From: Macropodus opercularis | Lineage: Eukaryota; Chordata; Actinopteri; Anabantiformes; Osphronemidae | Length of the DNA: 64,000 nt | Direction: 5' to 3' | Assembly: GCA_030770545.1 (NCBI GenBank) | Contig: CM061094.1 | Coordinates: forward strand, 6,247,001 to 6,311,000 | Shown here: piece by piece, positions 27,501-41,200 of the stretch | Position numbering within the stretch: position 1 is the first letter of the stretch | How the letters are laid out: every line of letters begins with the position of its first letter | Notes under the pieces: model-generated | Database searches by the model: none | Told to the model about the DNA's origin: nothing | Seen by the model: only the letters and a program-made list of their open reading frames with translations | Position numbers and translations under genes: made by a program

Positions 27501-29227
27501 AGAGCCACCCAAACCATGCCCACGAGCTCCTTCCTCGTCTCTGCATCATTTGCTTTGAACAGCATTTCCCACAGTGTTGATTTTGTGTGCTTTTTGTCCC
27601 ACTAGGGGACTTTGCAGCTCGACTCGTCTTTTAAGTGCTTTGCTACAGTCTCGCTGTTTTTAACTCTGCCACACTTGGAAAGACAAACGGCCATTGCTCG
27701 AAGGTTTTCTTGTTGTTTTTACGATATTATTTTTTATGTTTGGTACCATGAAAAGAAAGCTTTGTTCCCCGTGAAGCTCCATGGCCTACCTCGTCATACT
27801 CCGCCCCACACGCACATTTCCTGTGCAAACATAGGCGCTACCCCGATCCTTTTCCCACCACCTCATCTCGTCTTCCTCTGTTTACTCCTACTTTCCATGA
27901 CGGCGTTTCTCCTCGGGCCCCCCTTCACCTTATTCTCTACCCTCTTCACACATACACTCAGGCTCTTGTGCTCCTGAGTAAACGCTAGCATATATTTGAC
28001 CACAGCTCCCCCACTTCTCTCCTTGTGCCTCTTCTTGACACCACCTGCAACATTTTTGATTGTCTTCATATTACTCAAGCACATCACCAGTAGTGGAAAC
28101 TAGCTCATTAGGTTTTATAGTGTTGAGAGGATGCTGGCAACGCTGACGTCACCATAGTTCTGGTTTGAGTTTAAGGTGCAACTGAAACACACACACGCAC
28201 ACGTCTGAGCATCCAGACAAATTTTAATCAAAGCTAAAATGGAAACTTTGGGCTGCTCCCAGCTTTTTTTTTTTAGCTTAATTTCTCTTACCATTCTCAC
28301 GCCTGCGTTTGGTGCCAGCAGGTGGCACTGTTGCTCACACCAAAGTCTTACCTCAAGGCAATCAAGGAACGCTCCTCATCTCACATGTCCAGATCTGTAG
28401 CCAGACCCTGTTGTTTTACACTACAACTGTAATCTGTAGGCAGTGTTTTGGTTGGTTTCAGAAATCTTCAGAATTTTATCAGCATTTGAACACAGGTTTA
28501 TTAGCGTGTGTGTCTTAACCTCAGTACGAAGGTTAGCAAATTATTTCCCAGGAAAAGCTGAAATGTTTGTTTTTTTGGAGGATTAGTGGAGCTCTGCAGG
28601 TTTCTTGTACCTTCGGTGTTCTGGTCTTTATTTACCTTTCTGAACCATGCATAGTGATATGAGATTGGTTAATGTGCACAGTATCCATGGACATAGTGGT
28701 TTTCTGAACAGTTTGACACAACTCTGTTTCACAATTTCTCATATTTCTTTCTAAAGCCACCTCTTCCATCAGTCATGCGTTTGTAGTTTAAACATTTCTA
28801 AACTCAAACTAGCTTTAGCTGTAATTAGATGGAAGCTGCATTGCCAGTCAGACAGTAGAGAATTGTTCCTTTTTACTTTTCCTCGTCTGTCCCTTTTGTT
28901 TGTGTGTGTGTGCGCAGAGAGCACTGGCATGTCTTTGCTTGCAGCCGTTTTTCTGCAGGAATGCCGAGCAAAGCAGAGGTGACGCTAGAAGAAAGGGGGC
29001 ACACACACACACACACACTCAAAGACTCAAAGGAGAACAAATTATCCAGGCTTACATTTAAACGCCGTAATACGTTAAAGTGACGTCTAAAATGCTTTAT
29101 TACTTTGTGTCGAGAAAGATGTGACAGTAGTTATAATTGCAAGGACACTTATTGTTTTTTTTCTTATATTTAGAAGATTGCAGTAGTTTTCTGTGGAGCT
29201 TGGATTTACAGAGCAGGTCACTCAGTT

Positions 29228-29273
<46 letters not shown>

Positions 29274-32200
29274 TGTCCCCTAGTCCTGCTGACCTTTATG
29301 CAGGCCTTTGGTCTCTGTTTTTACTGGCTAAGACCTTACCTAAACACCCCCAATATGCAACACCAACTGCAGGTCCCCCAGCGCAACTTGGACCTGCTCT
29401 AGTTCTCGTGGTACCCGCTTGGTTTGGTTTTAACACGGTTGGCTGTCTGATCTGTCTGTCATTTTGAGCCTGGCGATGGTTGGCGGGACCTTCACCGAGG
29501 CATGGGTGGAGCTGAACTGCTGCCAAGGCCCCAAGGCGCATCTGCTGCCGTCGTGACTCATCCATTGCTTGAATCAGTGTTGGCTTTGTCTAAAATAGGT
29601 GGAATGTCCGTTGACTTTGAGAACCGACCTGCTGGGCTCGTCGGCCACACGGTCTGTGAGCAGTGCTGCAGAATAACACGCTCTTTCCATGTGAATAACT
29701 TTTTATGTTCCAGGTTTTGGAGGGTTTCCATAATTTGTTCACCAGTTTCGTTGCGGTCTTTGTCCAGTGTGCCTTTCCCTCCTGATAGATGATTAAATCT
29801 TGCAGTTTAGTTCCTGATTTTGCAGCATGCCAATATTTCTTTCCAACTCGTTTGTTATGACGTCAACACTGTAATGATTTGAATCACTGGAATTTTTCTC
29901 ACTGTGGCTTTGTGTCATTGTCCTTGGTCTTATCAGCTACAGGCGGAGTTATTTCTCTTGTTTTCGTTCTTATTAAATTTATCTTTAACCATTGTCATTT
30001 AGTGAGGTGAGGCAAACTTGATTCAGCTTGTTAGTGCTGATAAGTCCAGCCACAGCTGGTTCAGTCTCTACGTACGTAATGTTCTGCTTAAATCGAACAT
30101 AAAAAGTTCAGTGTTGTCTTCAAAAGAGCTTCAGTCTCCACTCAGAACTTAAGTTACGTTGTATAATGTAACCATTAGTTTAAAATCCAAAAACGATGTT
30201 TAAACTTGTATCCCCATCAGTTATTCATTACAGCAACATCATTTTTTTTGTTGAGGAGAGCTCCCTGTGAATGAGTGGAAGTAGTGCTGTTACTCTGTGC
30301 TGTTTGGCAACATCTGGTTTCTTAAGAACAGGTGGTAGATGAATGATGTCTTGTCTGTGGTGTGGAAAGCAAGGTGACTGTGACGTTAGCAGAGAGGAGT
30401 AGAAAGAGTAAACCACCGTCCTCCAGACGATGGAATGCGGCCGCTGGTTTCCGTCCGCGTCAGATGTTGTGTAAGAGGGGTTCAACAGTGTACAGACCAC
30501 TGTTGTGACTACACATTTACCTGCTGAACCAAAGGAAAGGCCAGTTGAAGGTAACGGCCACCTGCTCTTTAACTTTCATGCTTGATTCATTAAAGCACTT
30601 TGTCCACTCTAGTTCAGTAGTGAATGCTGAGGCCCAGGTCTGGGCCAAGCCCCAGTGATCTTGAATAGACCTATTCGTAGTGACCGCACGGATGCAATAT
30701 TTGGAAGGAAATTAATGGAAAGTTTCCTGAGCGCAGGATTTCCATTACGGCTACACAGTTTTCCCAAATGGCCGAGTTTCAACTGCAGTAACAAACTGTG
30801 TATGTTTAACTGCTTCACATTATACATGTTTGCGCAAGTGTATTATCACAGTTCCAGCATAAACACACAGAGGAGAAAGCTGACCCACTGCTTTAGACAG
30901 CAAGTGATATTTACATTTTTGAGACCATAAAACCACAAGAAACCCATCGCCCCAGTGCAGATTAGCCTCACACCTGGTTGTGTGTTTGCATCCCCTCCCC
31001 TGCTGCGTCTCTTGTAAATTTACGCAGTTTAAACAAGTTGCTAAGTCGTCCGTTCACACCCCCACACTCACGCAAAAGGAATGCCCCTCCACCCAACTTC
31101 GCACCCCCTCCCTCGCTGCCCTCTGTATTCTTTATGGGCCAGGCCAGGCGTGCTGATGCTATACTTAGCACCAGGGGAAAAGTCTGCACTGTTCTGGACT
31201 GTCTCCCCCTCTGACTGGCTCCTCATCAGCAGACATTGTTCACAACTGTAGCTTGTGCTTCTAAAGTTGTAAGCAGGTAGGAAGTTGGTGATGCGGGCAT
31301 GGGGGTGCTGGGTGGCGCCCCTCAGACCCTCCGTCTCTTTGGATTACATACGGGCTTTTTAAACACGAACAAGCAGCGCGTCTTGAGGACTAGCCTGTCA
31401 CAGTAAACACGATTTAGTGGCATCTCTGCAGACACAACACACTGCAGTGCAGGCACACAGACGCGCAAACACCTGCACATCCATCTCATTTATTTTCATC
31501 TGTCTACTACTTCCCTACAAGTCATAAAAAACATAGGCACGACTCCCCGGTGAACAGTCTGTTTGCGTGTTTCCATGCTTGCAGGGCCAGCTAGTCCAGT
31601 TTTTCTCACAGCGGCAGCCCCACAGAGACGGAAAGGAAGAACTGGTTCATGAGTGGGAGAGATGCTTAAAAAGTACACACAAAAGGGAAGAGAAATGTGT
31701 CAAGAGATTCACACGAGTGAATAAGAGAGGAGGTTTACTGAGAAACGGTAATTAAATGAATTACAGGAAGAAGCCTCCCTGTATTCAGTCTTCAAGTCCT
31801 TTTGTTTATTTTGTCCTTAAGTGTCATTGGCTCGACTTTCTTGACAGTTAAAAATCATGTCCATATCACGAAACATCTTAAATTATCATTTTTACTGGTT
31901 CCATCAAAAACACACAATTATAACCCTGTCTCAAGACTCTACATTTAACTCTCAGTCAGCCTTTGTTTGACTCCCTCCCTGGTTCCTTAGCTTCACAAAG
32001 TCATGTTTGAACATGTCTGACAGCTGCCAGCCTGTCATGGTTGGACTCCAGGTGAAATAGACAAGAAAGGAAAAATGTCGCTGCACAGCCCCAGCATGCG
32101 CGCTGCGCTCAAACCTGGCAGCGGTTCTCAAACCGAAAGAATTTACACACTTTTAACTGCAAGCGTGTGCGGAAAGCAAATGTGCTACAAGGTTGTGTCG

Positions 32201-35200
32201 CCTTCTTATATTGTTGCTACTTTTGTTGTTTTTAATGCCAACGTGGGCATATTTAAATTGATCTCGAGCAATAGAAAAATGACGGCAATGATCGTTCTGC
32301 CACATTTCACATTCACCGAAATGACTCGCTGCTTGATGTTGACCTTCATTTGTGGGCCACTGATAATCTGCCTATTAGGACTAATATGTTACTTGGCTTC
32401 CTCAGGGCTACTATGAATATTTACTCTGTAATTGAGAGGCCAAGTTTGTGTGAACCTGCTCTGCTGCAGTAAACTCATACAGTAGCAGCAGCTTCTTTCA
32501 TTGTAGTGAGCAGGTCCTAGCAGACCACCTGTTGCCCCATCGGAAGGACGCTCCAGGCAAAACGCTCAAACCACGTCCACATGGCCAGTTTTTTTTTTTT
32601 GACGTCACGACGCCCCGCCCACGGAGCCCTCTCCCCTCCTCCGATTGGACGTCGGAGTCCCAGAGGAGGCGGGTCCTTTTTGTGAAGTTTTAACCAAGTT
32701 TTTGCCTGAGCTGATCCATGAGCCGCGAGTCAGTTTGGACTCGGGTCGGACCCTGGTGTGACTCGGACGCTCTGAATCAGGAGGGTCGCTCACATCGTCT
32801 TCATGTTTTAAGCGGTGTGCGCGGGAGGGGGGGGGACTACTGCTCCTTTTCTAGAGCCAACACCGACATGCACTCTCAGAGGAACTCCAAAGGCGGACTA
32901 AGTTGCAAAATGGTGCTCCAGGCAGTCGGAAAAGTCCTAAGGTATTGATTTTATTGATTGAACAGAGTAATACGTGCATTAACTGGGGCTTTGTTGTGTT
33001 TTTGCTACGGGCTGAGGGACGTTCATAGTCCGATTGAGAATCACGTTGAACCTGCGCAATGTGCGTTACGGCGCCGCTGTCTGGTCACGGATCGATCGCC
33101 CTGCGGTACCAGGGGCACGATCTGTTTATATCACCACTGTGTTGCAGACACTCCGTTAACTTTACCAGAGATTAGAACCGTATCTCGTTTGTTATCTGTA
33201 TCTAAATCGTAATTGCAGTAATTACGGCCGTGGACAAACCGGTAAGTTGTTAGCGGCGTCTTCTCGGCAGTAATTACACCGTAGCTATGAAAACCCCTCC
33301 AGTTCCGGGGTCACTGCAATTGAGCAGCCGGTGAGAGGCTCATTCCTCTGACTAACAAGACTCAACAGGAGCAAGAGAAATGTGACACTGCCTCCTCAAC
33401 GAGGCTGATAAATCATTTAAAGACGTCTGTTAACGGCTTAGCGGACGAGGATCAAACTTGTGTAGTAGACAGAAATAGTGAAGTGATTTGTGGTCAGCAT
33501 TACTACTCTACCCTGCACTGTTAACTAAGGTTTGATGGTTTGTTGCATACGAATGAAATCGTGTTTACTTGTTTTATGTCTTTAAAAGTGTCGAGCAGCT
33601 GTAAGAAGAATGCATTACCCAATTTGGAGCATTAGTATTGAGTTTGGGTGTGTCAGACAAACATGATTAATTCCTATAGAGGATTACCGCTACAAGCCAA
33701 AAAAACTATATCCACGTCACAGTAGTTGGGGTGGGGGGTGTTCATTTTAACCCAGTGTACATATGAGTATTTACCCGTCTGTGTCATGTGATGGAGACGT
33801 GCAGTCGTTATGAGTGTGGCCCCTCCGGGGACAGATCGTCTTGTTTGTGCTTTGACTTTGTCTCTCACCCTTTCAGTCAGGGGACAGGTGCGTTTTCAAG
33901 CAGCGGACAATTTCTAAATTCATTCGTAGTTGAACCGATTGTAAGCAGGCCGCAGTGAGAAGCACAGAGGAATTTCCATTGGTCTGTTGCAACATCTGTG
34001 ACAGGTATAGACAGATTCTGCCGCTTTTTCCGGGGAACTCAACTGTCTTGCTTTAGCAGGTAAATGGTTTCCAAGTAATATACTTTGATTGTATTTTCCT
34101 GGGAGGCACAAAAGGGACTTTTCTGAGGAGAAGGTTTGGAAATTTGCATTAACAAGAAGAAGGGGGGGGGGGCACTAAGTAGTTTACTTTAATTTGTTTC
34201 CTGCTGTAGTAAATGTTTAATGTCTTAGAAGCAGGAGTGATACTAGATACTAAATTTAAGCGTGTAGCTTCCCAGTTCCTCTGATAGTGTATAATCTTTT
34301 TTCCTCATTTTAAAAACGGCTGATTGTACAAATTCAACGAATGTGCAGCGTGGAGAGAGACAATCGGCTCATCATCCACACCAGTAGCTGCCATGTCAAC
34401 CAATGTCCAGGATAACCTGTATTCAACAAGCTTACCGGTACATTTGTCCTTAAGAGTGACATGGCCCTATCTGAGCACAAACCCCCTTCCTGCCAAACAA
34501 GTGCTTTGTTGTGATGTAGATGAAGCTGTATTATATTGCTAGCAGGGGGTCCTTACATACTCTGCAGGCCGGAGAGCCACTGAAAGGGGATTTGGCATGG
34601 GGAAGAGGAGGTAGCCACAGCTATGCTGGAGGAGTTGAATTGGTTTTGTGTGCGTGCTTGTTATAGGTGGGTGCCCTGACTGCAATTCCCATCTACTGAT
34701 TTACAGTGCTCCTCACTCCCCTGGTGATGCTGCTGATTAAGTAGTGGCAACTGGGATGTCTTTGTTTTTCTCCTATCTCCTCTTTCCAGGGCCTGAACAG
34801 ATGAGTAATTGAGTGACGTGTTCCTACACTCAAACTTCAGCAGCACCTCTAGCAGAACAGTTGCTCTTTAGACTTAAGTACTGCAAGGTTGAGCTTCTGA
34901 CCGAGTCCATCCGTAACTCGGTCTCTTTTTAGCCCTGTAATGGCGGCTGTGGTTTGTGTCTGAGCTTTGGAGTGCTCAGACCGCCTGCTCTCCTCTTACT
35001 GTGGTTTTTCGGGGAATAGAGCCGCCGAGTCTACTCGGTTTGAAGCCTAAAATGGATCAGGAGGCCAGGCTTGGAGAAAACGGATCCTCCTGAGTGGAGC
35101 CGTTCTTTTTACAAAATGGCAGAGTTCATTCACTCACTCCCAGTCTAATCAGTCAAGTCTACAGCAATATCTTGTTGCTATTGGTTTATTACAGTCCTTT

Positions 35201-38200
35201 TAAGACTTTGAGTCCCTGCAAGCAGCTTCCTGAAATCTGATTGATTCTTTCTGTAACCTATGGTGAATTAGTTTTGCGGTGGTCAGGTCAGTGTAAGGTT
35301 TTTCTGGTCTTGTGAGAAGAAAACATGTCTGTTCTGTGTTCTCATTCATATCAGTATCATAGATTCATATCACACTCTTTATGGTAAGACAGTAATGTAT
35401 CGGGGCGGTTGAAACAAAACAAGAACGTATCTGAGCACCTTAGACTTTTTTTGTAAAGCGAGACAGAAACCAAAGAATGTTTAGAGCTGCTCTTAATCAT
35501 GGCTGACAAATACTGTATGCTGAGTTTCACCACTGGCTCTGATTTCCTCTAAATATCTCTTTCATTGGATTTAAACACTATCAAATAATCTATAATACAC
35601 CGAAAAGCAGCGACGTGAGAGAAGATGGTGCATGTCTTTGTCTATCACCTCATCATCAATAAGATTCTTCTGCAATCAAGGAGGTCATTTTATGTGGTAA
35701 TTGTGCTGTGTCCTGTTTGGCAGGAGCCACAGGCTTCCAAGGAGGAAGTGATTTCATGGATTGCGCTAAATGGCGTCAGCATGTAGTTGTTGACAAATAA
35801 CGAAACAGGGTCAAATACAAAACTCGTTCGATTAGTGTTTAGGTGAAAACTAACTATGCGTGGTCTACACATTTCCTGTGCAGAAGCACTTCCATTTCTT
35901 TAGGAACGTACTGGAGCGTTTTAGGGAGAGATGGTCCTGCTGCGTAGCTCTGTAACGTGGCCCCAAGTGATCCCAGGATTTATTGTAATGAGAATCCAGG
36001 TTCTCGTAAGGAGACAGGCTTGTGGTGTACCTGCCCGAGAGCTGCTCCTCTTAGGAACCATTGTGTTCAACAGGCACACAGCTTAACCTGCAACAGCTCA
36101 GATACTTACCAGAGGCCAAAGAGATGCATGTCTCTCTCTAAAATCAAGACTGAACAGTTGTGGCGTACACATGTGCTTGCACAAGCACTCTCAGAGCACA
36201 CAAGACTCGTTTCTTCTGAGTTTTCCCGAGGTCTCTGCCGGGATCAGGCTTACAACACAGCTGCTGCGACCAGCTGGGTCGACTGGAAGGAAAAGGGGGC
36301 TTCAACCAAAGTCACTTGTGTGTGTAAAGTCACAGGTGTGTGTGTGTTGTTGTGTGACCGCGTTATCTGTGCTTATAGCCCTAGTTGCGTTGCACACGAG
36401 GAAAGATAGCGAGTGGAGGGTGGGGGAGGCGATGTTAGTGGGGAAAAGTGAAAGGGGTGAGAATGGCCGACAGGCGGAGCGGAACAGCTGTCGGGTCTGT
36501 CACTCTGCAGGGCTGACCTCCTCATCACCCAACTACACAACCCAGTTCCCTTGTTTTTGTCACAGGTAAACGGCTCGTCTGCCTCGTCCACTTGAGAAGG
36601 TTTAGATGTTTTCCCACACTATTTTCTCATGGGTCATAGTGAACTTGTTATTCCAACCAGACAAGACCAGATTTTTCTGGACAGCAGTTGTGCAAGCCTG
36701 TATGATAAACTAGTTCCTGTCGGTGCCAGGCAGGCTGCCGCTGCTCTCCAGTGCAAGCACATGTGCCAGGCCGTGGCCTCAGTTCGCCTCCACTTCTGCC
36801 TTCTGGCCTGCCCTGATCTGCTGAGGAGCAAGAGGCATCTGCTGCCTTTTATGGCAAAGACTTGTCTACGAGACCTTTACCAGACAAAGCTGTGTGTGTG
36901 TGTGTCTCGTACTGATGGCCGAGTGCTGGCATAGAGGAAGTTTTCCCTATCCGAAAATAAACTAATAGCTCCAGCATTTCACCTCCCTTTTCCACACAAA
37001 CATTCACAAAAAGTGGAGGAGGCACTTGTTTGGGAAATTATGAAATTACAGAGGGAGAGAAGCAGGAAATAGTTCAGCGAAACAGAATGTTTTCTAATTA
37101 AAAAAGGGGGAGGAAGGCAAGAAAGAACCCATCACAGGAACTGAACACTTTTCCGAGGGCTTAGCAAAGCCTTTGAAAAGTAGTGAGCGCCGATGGTATC
37201 TGTGCGTGAAGCTCTTTTCTCGGGTAAAGCTCTTTCACATGACCAGACATGTAGCTCACAGCACAAACCGCATGGACCACATGAATCTATCAGTGCCCTC
37301 ATTTTTTTTTTGTCTATTTCTGAGAGGTGTAAGGAAACAAGCAGAGATAAGGGGCTGATTTAAGCAAATGGCAGAGTGAGCGTCGGTAATTAAAATGTGA
37401 GTCAAATTAGACTTGAGGCAAAGCTGATTGCAGACGGGCAGATGAAAAGAAAGGGCAAGCGTAAGACCACCAGCTCCGAGGCTTTTGACCCCCAACTATG
37501 CAGTGTTTGGACAGGTGAGCCTGCCGCCGTGAGGAGGAGGGAAGTGTGGGCAGAAAAAGATCAGAGCAACAGGAGAAACAGAAAGTGGCCTGTCATCAAT
37601 AATTAGCCAGGAGCGTAATGAGCGGTGCCCTTGGTTTCAGAATGAGGCCAAGACAAACTGCCTGGAAGGAGGAAACATTCTAATCATTACCCAACAAATG
37701 GGAATGTTTATGTCTGTGGACACCATCAGATAAGGGACTCTATTAAATGTTATCCAACCCAGCGGAGTTGGAACAGTTAACAGGCAAAGGTATCTCCTGA
37801 CCATTAAATAAGACGACAGCAGATGTGAACAAGGGAAGTCGTTGGGGTGAAGATCCTTTAACATTTGCACAGCGCAGGGCTGGGGGCAGTGTGTGCACGT
37901 CCTCATGTTGACATGCCTTTGTTTGCTGAGGTGGAAATCGGCGTAAGTGGAGAGGAGACCTAAAAAAGTGCAGCCTCGTGCTCCGCTGTGCCGTCATGTT
38001 TTGTAAGTGTTTATTAGTTCCCATGGATATCCGCTGGCCCGATGTCGCTCTACGGCCTCTCCTCATTCCTCTCACTCCCTGTTCTGTTCTTGAGCTTTTC
38101 TGTCCAAGCGTGTTTCCAGTACGTCCGGCTGCGTGTGGACTGTGAACGTAAGCCGCCTCTTCCTGCAGAAATCCAACCAGCCTTTTCCGTCTACCCTGTA

Positions 38201-41200
38201 AACGCCCGTGTGTGTGTGTGTGTGTGTGTGTGTTAGAGCCCGAGTAAAAGCGAGACGGCTCTTGGCTGCTGCTGGGAAATGGTGTTTATGATACCTCATC
38301 GCTGTTACAACAGCTCTACTCCATCCAGGAGCCAGAGCCGCCATCTGTTGAGAACAACTATGAAGGGAAGGGGGGGAAAAGTTAGAGCCAGAAACACAGA
38401 GCTTCTGGATCATTATGTTTAGACCAAGGAGGGATGAGAACTGGAGCTGAAGGGGATGAATCCAAGACAGGAAGAAGTAAGGGTACACAAAAGCACTACA
38501 AATTCAGGAAGCAAACTGAGACTCCCGGTCTTTAAACAAACCCAAACTGCAGTAGCAGAGCCAAGAAGGACCAAGAAGCCATGTAGGATTGAACAGAATT
38601 CGGATCAGCCACTGTTCGTGGAGACCAAGGGAGTGCAGCCACCGGATGAGTCGGATTCATACCTGCTTTTATCTATGTAGTCTTTCAGCCTTTCACCCCA
38701 GGTTGCACTGGCTTGGAGTAGAGGTGACAGCCGTGGAAGTGCAAAAGAAGTGTGACATGACGTCCCCGTGCTAAAACTAGCAGTGGGAGAACAAGGCACT
38801 GGGGGACGGCTGTCTGAGGAAGCCATAGCACTAACGTTCATTCAGACGTCACGGGTAGGGGTTAGTGCATCGACAGGGGAGTCTTTGTTTGGTCTCTTTA
38901 GGTTTCTGTGACTCCGGAATTAGAAAAGTCACACAAAGCTGCTTTTTTGATTACTTTGTTTTTATGGTTTGCCCTTTGCTTGACAGGTTCGGTTCAGTTT
39001 CCTGCTCTGTGTTCAACTACAGGCCACTGTAACTCAAACGCTAACTTTTGCTTTTAGATCAGTTAAGCGCTGTAGAGCTTCTTTTGCCAGCTCCTTAACG
39101 TGACTTTCCACCCTCTGCGTTGCAGGAAATCGAAGACGAAGCCAAATGGGAAGAAGCCTCCAGCAGAAGAGAAGAAGCAGTACTTGGAGCCAGAGTTCAC
39201 AAAAATCAGAGTGGTGGACTTCGACCTCAAGGAGCTGGTAGTGCTGCCCAGAGAAATAGACCTCAACGAATGGCTGGCCAGCAACAGTGAGTGACTGCAC
39301 AGAACATATGTAGACTGCAGAGAGAGAGAGAAGCTGTTTAATGTGGTAATTGTTAAAATATGTAAAGGCTCTTGTCTCGTTTGAGACGTAAAATGCCTGA
39401 AGCTCAGTCTTATCTCGCACTTGCGTAAAAATTTCCTCAGGCACAAGGAATTATTTTCCATGTCGGTATGCGCTTGTCATCTGTCAACGACGAGATGTTC
39501 CAGTGCTACTGAGAGCCAGGCCTTCAACGCGAGCCAGGCCGAGGACCACGACGGGCCCGTTCTCAGTAACACTGCGCAGTGCGCTTCTTCAAACCCAATA
39601 GTTTTCCAGCTTTGGCCTTGATTATGAGCATCAATTCTGGAGTTTAATGAAGCCACTGTTTCCCCAACAGGGCCTTTGTTCTATCAGCCTGCCTGGGTTT
39701 TAAGTGCCCATGGGAGGAAAAGTAGAAAACACATTTTTGCTTTCATTTTTATTTTAGGCTGATATAACAGATGGGATGTGTCTTCACATGTTAATGTGTT
39801 TTTCAACATGCAGTTGAGAGCGATATCATCTGGCTTGTGCCAACTTGCATTAACCGCTTTTTGGGCCTTGGCTTGAAAACAAAATAAAAGCGCTGAACAG
39901 TGTTTGGCGAAAACAGCGTTTTCAGACCAGATCAGTAATTGGAGTCATTTAGTTTGGTACTGGGCCGAATAGTTTCCTATTTACTGACCGTTTACCGAGC
40001 GGGATAAAGTGGAGTCGCAAAACTATTGTGCGACTGGGTTCATTCCATACGAGAAAACCGAGAGTTTGGAGTCGGGAACAATCCCAAGCTCGGTCGCCCT
40101 GACTGCAGTCGGTAAATAACAACACTGAAAAGTTATTATACAAAACATGTGCATGTGGAAGTAACATGTGCCACAGTTTTTCATGAGGGGGCGGAGTAGT
40201 AGATCTTCAACTGGATAAAACAACCCTGGGATAAAATTAGCAATGAGCTTCAGTACAACAAGCGGAAACGTGTAGAAACTACTGACGCGTCGCTTTTATT
40301 TTCCATCTTATCTAAAAGCCTCATAAACTGCAGGTTTCTACAGGAAGCGTGCGCGTAAAAATGATTTGCACATAATCTTTTAATCTGAATGTCGCCTCTC
40401 CAAAGTTTTAGTGTCTTCTTGAAGGGCCTGTTGATTAATGAATTTTTGTAGTGCAACAATAAACTCGCCACACTATAAATTTCCTGCCAGCGCCCCCAGC
40501 GTGAGAGAGACGACTGTGGAAAGTAAAGTAAATAAGTTGTTTTGCAGTCAAAGGCAAAAACCGTTTGAGGAATGTCGCCATATTGGAGAGATCTCTCATG
40601 TCTGGGAACATCTGCCACACAGAGCACATTATGACTGAGAGGGAGGCTTTTCTTATCTCCGAGTAAACCCCATACTTACCTAACGCTGGCTGAGAGGGCG
40701 GTTCCCCTCATACTACAAATGCTTGTTACAGTCTAAGGAACTGAAGATTGAAGTAACAACCTAAACATCGACACCCACCCCCCTCCTCCTCTTATCTCTG
40801 TGTGCGTGTGTGTGTCTAAAAGTAAAGTGTCCAACGTGCTGCGGTTTAGACCCCACACACTGAATAACTTGCTGTGATCTTTTCTTTCCTGCAGCGACAA
40901 CATTCTTCAACCTTATCAACCTGCAGTACAGCACCATCTCAGAGTTCTGCACTGGGGACACCTGTCAAGCCATGACGGCCTGCAACACGTAAGTTACCTC
41001 CGCGCCTGCTGGTTTATTCATCGCTCACCTGCCGAGGCCCCATTGGTTTATTCATCGGAAAGCTACTTTGTTTAATTTATCAAGGGTATCCCTCTGCAGG
41101 AATAGTCTGAGGCGTTTCTTTATTCCACGTTAACAGAGAGGAGGTGGCGATTAGCATTTAAGTAATGGGTTTGTCCTGTCAGGGTGGGGTGGCAGAGAAG

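Larger units (their letters stand above)
21084..32560 (+). other. mob2: mob2 intron between exons D and C
   Basis: About 11.5 kb with no supported exon. It has homopolymer and dinucleotide repeats (C-run 21209, GTT 21423, C/CA 22136, CA 29000, GT 29230) and two isolated perfect CRE octamers (28144 and 29858). Confidence 0.7.

Noticed and set aside
32075..32416. 113-codon frame with a hydrophobic end
   Set aside because: It looks membrane-like only at the C-terminus, with no known family. It lies just upstream of the exon C promoter and is probably chance.
35957..36409. 150-codon plus-strand frame
   Set aside because: No family resemblance and low-complexity Cys/Val stretches. It is intronic to mob2.
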